Under the pieces are notes generated by a model. The model saw only the letters and a list, made by a program, of their open reading frames with translations. It ran no database searches and was not told where the DNA came from. From Triticum aestivum (Eukaryota; Streptophyta; Magnoliopsida; Poales; Poaceae): 64,000 nucleotides of DNA. Below, in pieces: positions 45,182-56,759 of the stretch (its first letter is position 1; each line of letters opens with the position of its first letter). The position numbers and the translations under genes were made by a program. Location of the stretch: assembly GCF_018294505.1 (NCBI RefSeq), contig NC_057804.1, positions 249,039,099 to 249,103,098 of the forward strand, in the 5' to 3' direction.

Positions 45182-46372
45182 CCGACCTACCCCTCCTCCC
45201 AGCCGCTCGCTTCTGCTGCTTCGAGGAGGCCACCCCGGATCTCGTGGTGACCCTGGCAGGACGAGCCAGGTCCACTACCAGATGTTTGTCCTCCTCGTCA
45301 TTGTCGGAGAAGTTGTGGAGGAGGTCTCCTTACTACGGGGCAGAAGATTCCCCCTCCCCCTCCTCCTCCTTGGTGGCTTCAGAGGAATGATCGTCGGAGA
45401 ACAGGTTCACTAAGGAGGCAGCCGGTGGTGGAGGCCCAGTTGGCACGATCCCGAGGTCATTGAAGATAGGCATGGCGGCGGCGATCTTCTCCCCGTCCTC
45501 TCGGCGGTACAGGAGGAGGAAATCATTTGGAGGGCCGCTCGGGTCCTTGCCAGTCAAGGAAAGCAGCACCTTGCTCAACTCCTCATCTGGAAGGCCGTCC
45601 TGGAGTAGCCGGATCTTGTCGTCAACACCCCCAAGCTTCCATAAGGGGCGGGAGCGATCCTGGAGCGGTGTGAGGCGCTGTGTCAGGAACTCCTTGATGA
45701 TCATGGACCTCGTCAGCTTCTCGGCCTTCAGGTTGGCCTCCATCTTCCTCATCAACGGCCTCAACTAGGGGTCGATGATCTTATCGGAAAACCACCCCTT
45801 CTCGGAGGTCGGGAGCTCGGTTGGCAGCTCCAGCTGGTCGTGGGAGCACTCAGAGTCCATAAGGACCCACTTGTTCCATACGTCCTCTACCTTCTTCCCG
45901 GCGTGGGAAATCGCATTGCTGCCACGGGCCGGGACGAAGCCAACACACCTACGGGCTGGTGGCCAATCAAGCGGAGGTAGAAGAAGTGGCAGAGCATGGC
46001 GATGGAGGGCATCACTCCCACGAAAGCCTCACACTAGAAGGCGAATATGGACAAGAGGAGGACAGAGTTGTGATGGATGTGGAGCGCGTGGAGGCCATAA
46101 TGGTGGAGAACGGCATAGAACAAGCGGGAGAAGGGAGGAATTAGCCCCAAGTAGACGCTGTGCAGGAAGAAGGGACAAAAGGTACTGTTCGCGGGCTCTG
46201 GCACGGTGGAGGCGACCCGGAGCGCAGTGTTCCCCCATTCACTGTCATCACTCGCTGTCAAGAGAAGCACAGTCTGGAGCTTCTCCTCGGGGACGGAGGG
46301 CGAGATCAGCACTGGCTTGAACCAGGCGGGGCAGCCAGCCAAGTTTGGAGCTTTTGCTTTCTCAGTGGCCAT
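45182..46372 (-). pseudogene. Antisense gene of the Tat-like element, 5' part: Transposase_28 (putative gypsy type transposon)
   Basis: Pfam's 'putative gypsy type transposon' family is defined by a block seen here at 46150-46040: FLHSVYLGLIPPFSRLFYAV, LHHYGLHALHIHHNSVLLLS, IFAF. The start codon at 46372 (MATEKAKAPN) is plausible. A TAG at 46034 replaces the Tyr expected before CEAFVGVMPS. A frameshift follows near 45945. The next piece reads GKKVEDVWNKWVLMDSECS, then a TAG in DP*LRPLMRKM and the open run 45764-45333 (LQDGLPDEELSKVLLSLTG, FLLLYRREDGEKIAAAM). After the stop at 45333 about 150 bp of Arg/Lys-rich coding remains before the Sabrina-type insertion. The function of the family is unknown; it is carried antisense to pol in its host elements. 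Confidence 0.78.
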
Positions 46373-46666
46373 CCGGCGAAAGATTGGAGGGAAGGATCGG
46401 CAGATCTGGAGGATATCTTCGGTGTTGGGAGAAGCGGATCTGGAGCAAGACGAAAGGAAGGTAATGAAGGCTCAGCAGCAGGTGTCAGCCCTTTTGTCAG
46501 CCAGAAACGGTTGCCGAGGCAGCATGGGGAAGTGGAGACGCCCACGTCCCATCAATCGCCACGTGTCGTTCAAGGACGCAGTTGGTTAGGGCCCGCGGCG
46601 CTCCACACTTGCCCTTTGGCTTCGCCTAGAAGCCAAGTCCGAGAGCGCCTTACGCCCGAGGACTAC
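46373..46666 (+). other. Region between antisense gene and 3' LTR of the Tat-like element
   Basis: About 290 bp, GC-rich. It would hold the antisense gene's promoter/leader and the plus-strand polypurine tract; only a weak purine stretch (GAGGACTAC, 46658-46666) precedes the LTR. A long plus-strand ORF through here (46160-47218) overlaps both antisense gene and LTR and is not accepted. Confidence 0.5.
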
Positions 46667-47551
46667 TGTCGGTGTTCTGGATACGGCGGTACCCAGACTT
46701 ACCTGCCTGCGGCCCACTACATGGCTCCACAGACGGCCTGGTACAGCCCATCTTCAGCATCAACAACTCAAGACCCTCGCGAGGGGCCAAGCCTTGCGAG
46801 GCGGACCACACCAAGACCTCCAAGGGGATCGGCATCCTCATGTTGGCTCCTGAGGGGCAGAGACTTCTATGCAAGGTGTACCTCACGAGGCTCAGCTGAC
46901 GTGAGCCATGACAACCAAGGCCAGGCGGGCGCTAGAGGGCGCAGAGTACCAGTTTCCTCTTCGGTGCAAAGGAGGCAAGCAACAGGTGCGGAGTCCCAAG
47001 GAATCAGCCAAAGGTTTCCATTCGGGTGCAACAAGACCAAGACCGTCAGGACGGTAGGACGGAGGTCATTGCCAAGACCACTGCAGCATCATGACCAGAA
47101 GCTTTTCGCAGGTGAAGACCACTTTAGTGAGGATAAGATGTACTTCCATTCCCCCTTCAAATCTGGCCGTTATGGGATCCCTTCCCGCCAACATTTGGGA
47201 ACAGGACAATATAAATAGGACCTAGCCACCACCATAGAGGGAGGCCTAATCCCTTCTGATCCGACCACCTCACCAGGTTTCTTGAGCTCAAGAACACCTC
47301 ACCTCCCGAGGCTTGTTCATCCACTGTACTAGTTCATCCTCAGCCCCTCGAGGCAATCCACCAAAACGCTGGAGTAGGGTATTACACCGCGAGGTGGCCC
47401 GAACTAGCATAAATTCCAGTGTCTCTCATCCCTTTGAGCTCAACACGCTAGGCTTTAAGGATCGCGAGTATATAGGCTGGGTAGATTGAGATCTCCGCAC
47501 GCACTCCAGAGTTCGAACCTATCAAGGGTTTGCAGAACCCAAAATCCGACA
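46667..47551 (+). repeat. 3' LTR of the Tat-like element, complete
   Basis: 885 bp with inverted ends TGTCGG and CCGACA. TATA box TATAAATA at 47211-47218. Aligns with 21081-21941 from its position 44. The next bases CCTTCCCCC belong to the tandem array. Confidence 0.9.
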
Positions 47552-49400
47552 CCTTCCCCCATCCTAGACCCAAGTCAGTATCGAAAGACCAGCTCCTGCT
47601 GTTGCGGCTGAAAATGAAGGTGTTGCACACACTTCCGAATCAGAAACTTTGTTAGACATTTCCTCAGGCGATTCTATCATATTCATCCCCAGTCAGAACG
47701 ACAAGATTCTCATGTCCTGGATGAGCCTAAAGATTCGGTTCCTCCCTCTGCGCCTCCAACTTTAGAAGAAATTCCTCCACAGTCCCAAATGACAAATAAA
47801 GCTTCGGTGGCTGACTCTGGCCCTACACAAGTGGCATATCCCTCTCCCATGAGGATCTAACTCATCACAACTCGAAGACCCTTAGACATTAATCCTTTTG
47901 CAGCAAACTCAACATCAGCTCCTCATTTGGATTCCATCATCTATGGCAATGAAGTACTTTATGTTGAAGATGAACTCAAGTACCCCTATCCTTGCGAGCG
48001 ACTGCCTTTGTTCTCGACCAGCGTCGACATCAAAGGGCCTCTGTTCAACATAAAAACTCACCAATTTTCTTTCGAGAGAGTCTGTGCAACAAGCCTAAGA
48101 CATCTGATTCTTCTCGATTTTGGACTCAGGAGCCGATATACTACTCTTGTATTCTATATGATAGCTTGAAGATTTTCCCTCGTGAATTCCCAGACTTTGC
48201 AGCTATGAAGAGCATCAGATGCTTCAATCAAATTCTGCAAGATATCAAAGAATATGGTCTCACTCATATCTTAGGCTATTAGCATCCATGGAACATGGAG
48301 ATTATTCTTTAGTTTTATGGAACTCTATATATCTCGGGTGATGAGTAAGATAGCACACGGTGGAAAATGGAATGGATGACAGAAGGAAAACGAATCAAAT
48401 GCACTACTATGGATTTGCCCTGTCATTTTCATTTCCCTCGATTTGAACATGGCAAAGCAGAGATTCGGATTCATAACATTGATGTAGTAACTGATGAAGA
48501 TTTCCGATGCACAATAGATGAAGAAAAGATTTGTGACTACCATGGCCCTCCTCTGCCGGAGCACTTAACTTCCGACAATCAGACATTATATCAGATTCTC
48601 ACATATACCATCTATCCGTTGTCTGGAATGAATACTGATAATGCTACATCTGAAGTTCTTAGGAATACTATCCATGCCATCTCACAAGGTTACAACTTTG
48701 ATATCAAAGACATGTTCTTACGCATCCTAATGGATTCAGCTCAGTGTCCTAAAACAATCAAAGTATTCACGCCATGGATTCAGAAAGTGGTTGACTATGC
48801 AATGAAGACCGAATATCTTGATAAAATCAGTCACAAAATTTTCATACCTCCTATGCGTGATACATTGAAAGTTATGGAAGATTTTTCTTTAGGAAAAGCA
48901 CCAGTGTCAAGCACTTCTCATTATCATCACACTTTCAATGGACCAAACTTGCCCAAGTGTGATCGTCTACCGAATACTCAACCTCCTCCACATCTTGAAC
49001 TGAGCATGCACACTCCTCAGTTGCTACTAAAGTATATGGCCGAAGACCGCCAGGAGAAAGAATATCTGGCGACCAAACTTAATGCTATTCACAACCGAAC
49101 AAAAGTTGTGCATATGATCACAGCAGAAAACAAGAAGCGCTTATGGAAATTGCTTCAGAATTTTTCTCTCCAAAAAGCAACTCAGCATTTCTCACCTTCA
49201 AGAACTCTATGAGTACATTGACCAAGGGTTTATTGATGAAGACTTTCATGATCGCTCCACTCCACCTTTGCCAGCTCGTGAGCCAATACCGAATTTACTT
49301 CGAATTCAGGTTCGCAAATTGCTCGATGAACCAGAAGCCACTTCGCCGACTATCAAACATTTTGCTGTCTCAAAAGTGTAATGAAGCTGATCCCAATGTA
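47552..49400 (+). pseudogene. Array unit 1: decayed ORF of unknown function
   Basis: Open pieces are 47927-48169 and 48367-49212 (281 aa). The latter is one of the longest intact runs in the array: TTMDLPCHFHFPRFEHGKAE, DYHGPPLPEHLTSDNQTLY, DMFLRILMDSAQCPKTIKVF, IQKVVDYAMKTEYLDKI and SSTSHYHHTFNGPNLP. Upstream in the same coding path are a TAG in LGY*HPW (about 48279), a TAG in IIL*FY and a TAA in GDE*DST. The frame shifts near 49160, so the C-terminal ELYEYIDQGFIDEDF block lies in another frame. No known family is recognised; the segment around LHPW..EIILQFY resembles plant retroelement proteins only in general character. Confidence 0.6.
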
Positions 49401-51219
49401 CCTTCCCCGTCCAAGACCCAAGTCAGTATCGAAGGATAAGTTGCTGTTGTTGCGGCTGAAGATGAAGGTGTTGCACACACTTCCAAATCAAAAACTTCGT
49501 TAGACAGTTCCTCAGGCGATGCTATAATATTTATCCTCGGTCAGAACGACGAGATTCTCCTATCCTCGATGAACATAAAGATTCAGTTGCTCCCTCTACT
49601 CGTCCAACTAAAGAAGCAATTCCTACACAGCCCCAAATGACTGATAAAGCTTCGGTGCCTGACTCTGCCCCTGCACAAGTGGCAAATCCCTCTCCCTTGA
49701 GGATCTCACTCATCACAGCTCGAAGACCCTCAGACGTTAATCCTTTTGCAGCAAACTCACCATCAGCTCCTCAATCGGATTCCATCATCTATGGCGATGA
49801 AGCACTTTATGTTGAAGATGAACTTAAGTACCCCTATCCTCGCAAGCGACTGCCTTTGTTCTCCACCGGCATCAGCATCAAAGGACCTCTGTTCAACATA
49901 AATACTCACCCTTTCTAGAGAGTCCTTCCAACAAGCCCAGGACAGCCGATTCTCCTTATACTACTCTCGTATTCTATATGATAGCCTGAAGATTTTTCCC
50001 TCATGAATTCTTAGACTTTGCAGCTATGAAGAGCATCAGATGCTTCAATCAAATTATGTAGGACATCGAAGACTATGGTCTCACTCATGTATTAGGCTAT
50101 CTACATCCATGGAACATGGACATAATTCTTCAGTTTTATCCAACTCTATATATCTCGGGAGATGAGTCAGATAGCACACAATGGATAATGGAAAGGATGA
50201 CAGAAGGAAAACGAATCAAACACACTGTTATGGATTTTGTCTCTCATTTTCATTTCCCTCGATTTGAACATGGCAAAGCTGATATTCAGATTCATAACAT
50301 TGATGCAGTTACTAATGAAGATTTCTGATGCACAATGGATGAAGAAAATATTAGTGCCAACCATGGTCCTCCTCTGCCTGAGCACTTAACTTTCGACAAT
50401 GAGACCTTATATCACATTCTCACATATACCATATTTCTGCTGGCTGGAATGAATACTGATAAGGCTATATCTGATGTTCTCCAGAACACTATCCATGCCA
50501 TCTCACAAGGTTACATCTTCGATATCGATGACATGTTCTTACGCATCCTAATGGATTCAGCTCAGTGTCCAAAAACAATCAAAGTATTCACGCCTCCTAA
50601 TGGATTCAGAAAGTGGTTGACTATGAAACGAAGACCGAATATCTTGCTAAAGTCAGTCAAAAAAGTTTCATGCCTCCTATGCGTGATACACTGAAAGTTA
50701 TGGAAGATTTTTCTTCAGGAGAAGCACCAGTGTCAAGCACTTCTGATTATCATCACACTTTCAATGGACCAAAGCTGCCCAAGCATGATCGTTTGCTGAA
50801 CACTCAACCTCCTTCACATCTTGAAGTGAGCATGTGCACTCAGCAGTTGCTATTGAAGTATATGGCCAAAGACCACCAAGAGAAAAAACATCTGGCTGCG
50901 AAACATGATGTATTCACAACAAAAGTTGTGCATATGATCACAGCAGAAAACAAGAAGTGCTTATGGAAATTTCTTCAGAAATTTGTCTCCACAAAGCAGC
51001 TCAATAATTCTCACCTTCAAGAACTCTATGAGTACATTGACCAAGGGTTTATTGATGAAGACTTTCATGATCGCTCCACTCCACCTTTGCCAGCTCGTGA
51101 GCCTACACCGAATTTACTTCGAATTTAGCTGCACAAATTGCTTGATGAATCAGAAGCAACTTCACCGACTATCAAACCTTCTGCTGTCATGCAAGTGTAA
51201 TGAAGTTGATCCCAATGTA
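49401..51219 (+). pseudogene. Array unit 2: decayed ORF of unknown function
   Basis: Pieces at 49637-49918, 50116-50328, 50335-50694 and 50613-51128. The stop at 50326 (TGA in EDF*CTMDEEN) is a CGA-to-TGA change. A small insertion near 50590 repeats 'cctcctaatggattcag' and shifts the frame between KTIKVFTPP and VDYETKTEYLAKV. The C-terminal block reaches LYEYIDQGFIDEDFHDRSTP and a TAG at 51126. A 30-bp class deletion near 49935-49960 explains the shorter unit. Confidence 0.6.
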
Positions 51220-53067
51220 CCTTCCCCGTCCAAGACCCAAGTCAAGCTCGAAGGATCAGATGTTGCTGTTGTGACTGAAGATGAAGGTGTTCCACACACT
51301 TCTGAATCAAATACTTCATCAGACAGTTTCTCAGGCGATGCTATCATATTCATCCTCGGTCAGAACAACAAGATTCTCTTCTGCTTGACGAACCGAAAGG
51401 TTCGGTTACTCCCTTTGCCCCTCCAACTTTAGAAGCAATTCCTCTACATCCCCAAATGACTGATAAAGCTTCGGTGCCTGACTATGCCCCAGCACAAGTG
51501 GCAAATTCCTCTCCCTTGAGGATCTCACTTGTCACAGCTCGAAGACCCTCAGACGTTAATCCTTTTGTAGCAAACTGACCATCAACTCCTCATTCGGATT
51601 CCATCATCTATGACGATGAAGTACTTTATGTTGAAGATGAACTTAAGTACACCTATCCTCGCGAGCGGCTGCCTTTTTTCTCCACCGGCGTCGGCATCAA
51701 AGGGCCTCTATTCAACAGAACTACTCACCCAGTTTTCTTTCAAGAGAGTCCTTACAACAAGCCCAGGACATCTGATTCTCCTCAATTTTTGACGAAGTAG
51801 TAGGTGATATACTACTCTCGTATTCTATATGATAGCCTGAAGGTTTTTCCCTCATGAATTCTTAGACTTTGCAGCTATGAAGAGCATCAGATGCTTCAAT
51901 CAAATTATGTAGGACATCGAAGACTATGGTCTCACTCATGTATTAGGCTATCTACATCCATGGAACATGGACATAATTCTTCAGTTTTATGCAACTCTAT
52001 ATATCTCGGGCGATGAGTCAGATAGCACACAATGGATAATTGAAAGGATGACAGAAGGAAAACGAATCAAACACACTATTATGGATTTTGTCTCTCATTT
52101 TCATTTCCCTCGATTTGAACATGGCAAAGCTGAGATTTGGATTCATAACATTGATGCAGTTACTAATGAAGATTTCCGATGCACAATGGATGAAGAAAAG
52201 ATTCGTGACTACCATGGTCCTCCTCTGCCTGAGCACTTAACTTTCGACAATCAGACGTTATATCACATTCTCACGTATACCATATGTCCGCTGGCTGGAA
52301 TGAATACTGATAATGCTATATCTGATGTTCTCCGAAACACTATACAAGCCATCTCACAATGTTACATCTTCGATATCGAAGACATGTTCTTACGCATCCT
52401 AATGGATTCAGCTCAGTATCCAAAAACAATCAAAGTATTCATGCCATGGATTTAGAAAGTGGTTGACTATGGAACGAAGACCGAATATCTTGCTAAAGTC
52501 AGTCACAAAAGTTTCATGCCTCCTATGTGTGATACACTGAAAGTTATGGAATATTTTTCTTCAGGAGAAGCACCAGTGTCAAGCACTTCTGATTATCATC
52601 ACACTTTCAATGGACCAAAGCTGCCCAAGCATGATCGTTTGCCGAACACTCAACCTCCTTCACATCTTGAAGTGAGCATGTGCACTCAGCAGTTGCTACT
52701 GAAGTATATGGCCAAAGACCACCAAGAGAAAAACTATCTGGCTGCGAAACATGATGTATTCACAACAAAAATTGTGCATACGATCACAGCAGAAAACAAG
52801 AAGCGCTTATGGAAATTGCTTCAGAAATTTTTCTCCAAAAAGCAGCTCAATAATTCTCACCTTCAAGAACTCTATGAGTACATTGACCATGGATTTATTG
52901 ATGAAGACTTTTTCATGATCGCTTCACTCCACCTTTGCCAGCTCGTGAGCCTACAACGAATTTACTTCGAATTTAGCTGCGCAAATTGCTTGATGAATCA
53001 GACGCAACTTCACCGATTATCAAACCTTCTGCTGTCTTGCAAGTGTAATGAAGTTGATCCCAATGCA
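51220..53067 (+). pseudogene. Array unit 3: decayed ORF of unknown function
   Basis: 51967-52455 (162 aa) and 52459 onward are in one frame, separated only by a TAG at 52453 (CAG in other units). Otherwise the block runs from ILQFYATLYISGDESDSTQW to LYEYIDHGFIDEDF. An extra 'tt' in 'gactttttcatg' then shifts the frame, a lesion shared with unit 4. Apart from these two lesions it is among the best-preserved coding copies. Confidence 0.6.
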
Positions 53068-54914
53068 CCTTCCCCCTCCAAGACCCAAGTCAAGCTCGAA
53101 GGATCAGCTGTTGCTGTTGTGACTGAAGATGAAGGTGTTCCACACACTTCTGAATCAAAAACTTCATCAGACAGTTCCTCAGGTGATGCTATCATATTCA
53201 TCCTCGGTCAGAACAACGAGATTCTCCTGTGCTCGATGAACCTAAAGGTTCGGTTACTCCCTTTGCTCCTCCCACTTTAGAAGCAATTCCTCTACATCCC
53301 CAAATGACTGATAAAGCTTCGGTGCTTGACTATGCCCCTGCACAAGTGGCAAATTCCTCTCCCTTGAGGATCTCACTCTTCACAGCACAAAGACCCTCAG
53401 ATGTTAATCCTTTTGTAGCAAAGTCACCATCAACTCCTCATTCGGATTCCATCATCTATGGCGATGAAGTACTTTATGTTGAAGATGAACTTAAGTACCC
53501 CTATCCTTGCGAGCGGCTGCCTTTTTTCTCCACCGGCGTCGGTATCAGAGGGCCTCTATTCAACAGAAATACTCACCCAGTTTTCTTTCAAGAGAGTCCT
53601 TACAACAAGCCCAGGACATCTGATTCTCCTCAATTTTTGACTAAGGAGTAGGTGATATACTACTCTCATATTCTATATGATAGCCTGAAGATTTTTCCCT
53701 CATGAATTCTGAGACTTTGCAGCTATGAAGAGCATTAGATGCTTCAATCAAATTATTTAGGACATCGAAGACTATGGTCTCACTCATGTCTTAGGCTATC
53801 TACATCCATGGAACAGGGAGATAATTCTTCAGTTTTATGCAACTCTATATATCTCGAGCGATGAGTCAGATAGCACACAATCGATAATGGAAAGGATGAC
53901 AGAAGGAAAACGAATCAAACACACTGTTATGGATTTTGTCTCTCATTTTCATTTCCCTCGATTTGAACATGGCAAAGCTGAGATTCGATTCATAACATTG
54001 ATGCAGTTACTAATGAAGATTTCCGATGCACAATGGATGAAGAAAAGATTCGTGACTACCATGGTCCTCCTCTGCCTGAGCACTTAACTTTGGACAATCA
54101 GACGTTATATCACATTCTCACATATACCATATGTCCGCTGGCTGGAATGAATACTGATAATGCTATATCTGATGTTCTCCGGAACACTATCCATGCCATC
54201 TCACAAGGTTACATCTTCGATATCGAAGACATGTTCTTACGCATCCTAATGGATTCAGCTCAGTATCCAAAAACAATCAAAGTATTCATGCCATGGATTT
54301 AGAAAGTGGTTGACTATGGAACGAAGACCGAATATCTTGCTAAAGTCAGTCACAAAAGTTTCATGCCTCCTATGTGTGATACACTGAAAGTTATGGAATA
54401 TTTTTCTTCAGGAGAAGCACCAGTGTCAAGCACTTCTGATTATCATCACACTTTCAATGGACCAAAGCTGCCCAAGCATGATCGTTTGCCGAACACTCAA
54501 CCTCCTTCACATCTTGAAGTGAGCATGTGCACTCAGCAGTTGCTACTGAAGTATATGGCCAAAGACCACCAAGAGAAAAACTATCTGGCTGCGAAACATG
54601 ATGTATTCACAACAAAAATTGTGCATACGATCACAGCAGAAAACAAGAAGCGCTTATGGAAATTGCTTCAGAAATTTTTCTCCAAAAAGCAGCTCAATAA
54701 TTCTCACCTTCAAGAACTCTATGAGTACATTGACCATGGATTTATTGATGAAGACTTTTTCATGATCGCTTGACTCCACCTTTGCCAGCTCATGAGCCTA
54801 CAACGAATTTACTTCGAATTTAGCTGCGCAAATTGCTTGATGAATCAGACGCAACTTCACCGATTATCAAACCTTCTGCTGTCTTGCAAGTGTAATGAAG
54901 TTGATCCCAATGCA
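53068..54914 (+). pseudogene. Array unit 4: decayed ORF of unknown function
   Basis: Pieces: 53229-53651 (VLDEPKGS-type N-terminal block, DSIIYGDEVLYVEDELKYPY, ERLPFFSTGVGIRGPLFN), 53887-54087, 54033-54302 and 54306-54773. A one-base deletion in 'gagattcgattc' (about 53987) shifts the frame and is shared with unit 5. The TAG at 54300 and the extra 'tt' near 54757 are shared with unit 3. Confidence 0.6.
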
Positions 54915-56759
54915 CCTTCCCCCTCCAAGACCCAAGTCAAGCTCGAAGGATCAGCTGTTGCTGTTGTGACTGAAGATGAAGGTGTTCCACACACTTCTGA
55001 ATCAAAAACTTCATCAGACAGTTCCTCAGGTGATGCTATCATATTCATCCTCGGTCAGAACAACGAGATTCTCCTGTGCTCGATGAACCTAAAGGTTCGG
55101 TTACTCCCTTTGCTCCTCCCACTTTAGAAGCAATTCCTCTACATCCCCAAATGACTGATAAAGCTTCGGTGCTTGACTATGCCCCTGCACAAGTGGCAAA
55201 TTCCTCTCCCTTGAGGATCTCACTCTTCACAGCACAAAGACCCTCAGATGTTAATCCTTTTGTAGCAAAGTCACCATCAACTCCTCATTCGGATTCCATC
55301 ATCTATGGCGATGAAGTACTTTATGTTGAAGATGAACTTAAGTACCCCTATCCTTGCGAGCGGCTGCCTTTTTTCTCCACCGGCGTCGGTATCAAAGGGC
55401 CTCTATTCAACAGAAATACTCACCCAGTTTTCTTTCAAGAGAGTCCTTACAACAAGCCCAGGACATCTGATTCTCCTCAATTTTTGACTAAGGAGTAGGT
55501 GATATACTACTCTCATATTCTATATGATAGCCTGAAGATTTTTCCCTCATGAATTCTGAGACTTTGCAGCTATGAAGAGCATTAGATGCTTCAATCAAAT
55601 TATTTAGGACATCGAAGACTATGGTCTCACTCATGTCTTAGGCTATCTACATCCATGGAACAGGGAGATAATTCTTCAGTTTTATGCAACTCTATATATC
55701 TCGAGCGATGAGTCAGATAGCACACAATCGATAATGGAAAGGATGACAGAAGGAAAACGAATCAAACACACTGTTATGGATTTTGTCTCTCATTTTCATT
55801 TCCCTCGATTTGAACATGGCAAAGCTGAGATTCGATTCATAACATTGATGCAGTTACTAATGAAGATTTCCGATGCACAATGGATGAAGAAAAGATTCGT
55901 GACTACCATGGTCCTCCTCTGCCTGAGCACTTAACTTTGGACAATCAGACGTTATATCACATTCTCACATATACCATATGTCCGCTGGCTGGAATGAATA
56001 CTGATAATGCTATATCTGATGTTCTCCGGAACACTATCCATGCCATCTCACAAGGTTACATCTTCGATATCGAAGACATGTTCTTACGCATCCTAATGGA
56101 TTCAGCTCAGTATCCAAAAACAATCAAAGTATTCATGCCATGGATTCATAAAGTGGTTGACTATGGAACGAAGACTGAATATCTTGCTAAAGTCAGTCAC
56201 AAAAGTTTCATGCCTCCTATGCATGATACACTGAAAGTTATGGAATATTTTTCTTCAGGAGAAGCACCAGTGTCAAGCACTTCTGATTATCATCACACTT
56301 TCAATGGACCAAAGCTGCCCAAGCGTGATCGTTTGCCGAACACTCAACCTCCTTCACATCTTGAAGTGAGCATGTGCACTCAGCAGTTGCTACTGAAGTA
56401 TATGGCCAAAGACCACCAAGAGAAAAACTATCTGGCTGCGAAACATGATGTATTCACAACAAAAATTGTGCATACGATCACAGAAGAAAACAAGAAGCGC
56501 TTATGGAAATTGCTTCAGAAATTTTTCTCCAAAAAGCAGCTCAATAATTCTCACCTTCAAGAACTCTATGAGTACATTGACCAAGGATTTATTGATGAAG
56601 ACTTTCATGATCGCTTCACTCCACCTTTGCCAGCTCGTGAGCCTACAACGAATTTACTTCGAATTTAGCTGCACAAATTGCTTGATGAATCAGAAGCAAC
56701 TTCACCGACTATCAAACCTTCTGTTGTCATGCAAGTGTAATGAAGTTGATCCCAATGTA
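54915..56759 (+). pseudogene. Array unit 5: decayed ORF of unknown function
   Basis: Pieces: 55076-55498, 55734-55934 and 55880-56668 (262 aa). It has unit 4's one-base deletion (about 55834) but lacks the TAG (codon reads CAT) and the extra 'tt', so it is a junction between the unit 3/4 type and the unit 2/6 type. The C-terminal block reads through EYIDQGFIDEDFHDRFTPP to a TAG at 56666. Confidence 0.6.

Larger units (their letters stand above)
21081..47551 (+). mobile_element. Tat-like Ty3/gypsy element with antisense gene, split by three later insertions
   Basis: Direct LTRs lie at 21081-21941 (5', missing its first 43 bp) and 46667-47551 (3', complete). Between them, after removing nested elements (24778-25259, 26436-34630, 36945-45181), the order is primer site, gag, protease-like region and RT remnant on the plus strand, a tandem-repeat spacer (34814-35340), and a Transposase_28 gene on the minus strand (46372-45182 continued at 36944-35476). 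Extra antisense ORFs in this position are known for Tat-lineage elements such as Grande. The 3' flank CCTTC lies inside the first tandem unit at 47552. The 5' flank is lost, so the target duplication cannot be tested. Confidence 0.78.

Noticed and set aside
46160..47218. Plus-strand ORF of 352 aa
   Set aside because: It overlaps the antisense Transposase_28 gene and most of the Tat-like 3' LTR, ends inside the LTR and shows no domain; a GC-rich shadow frame.
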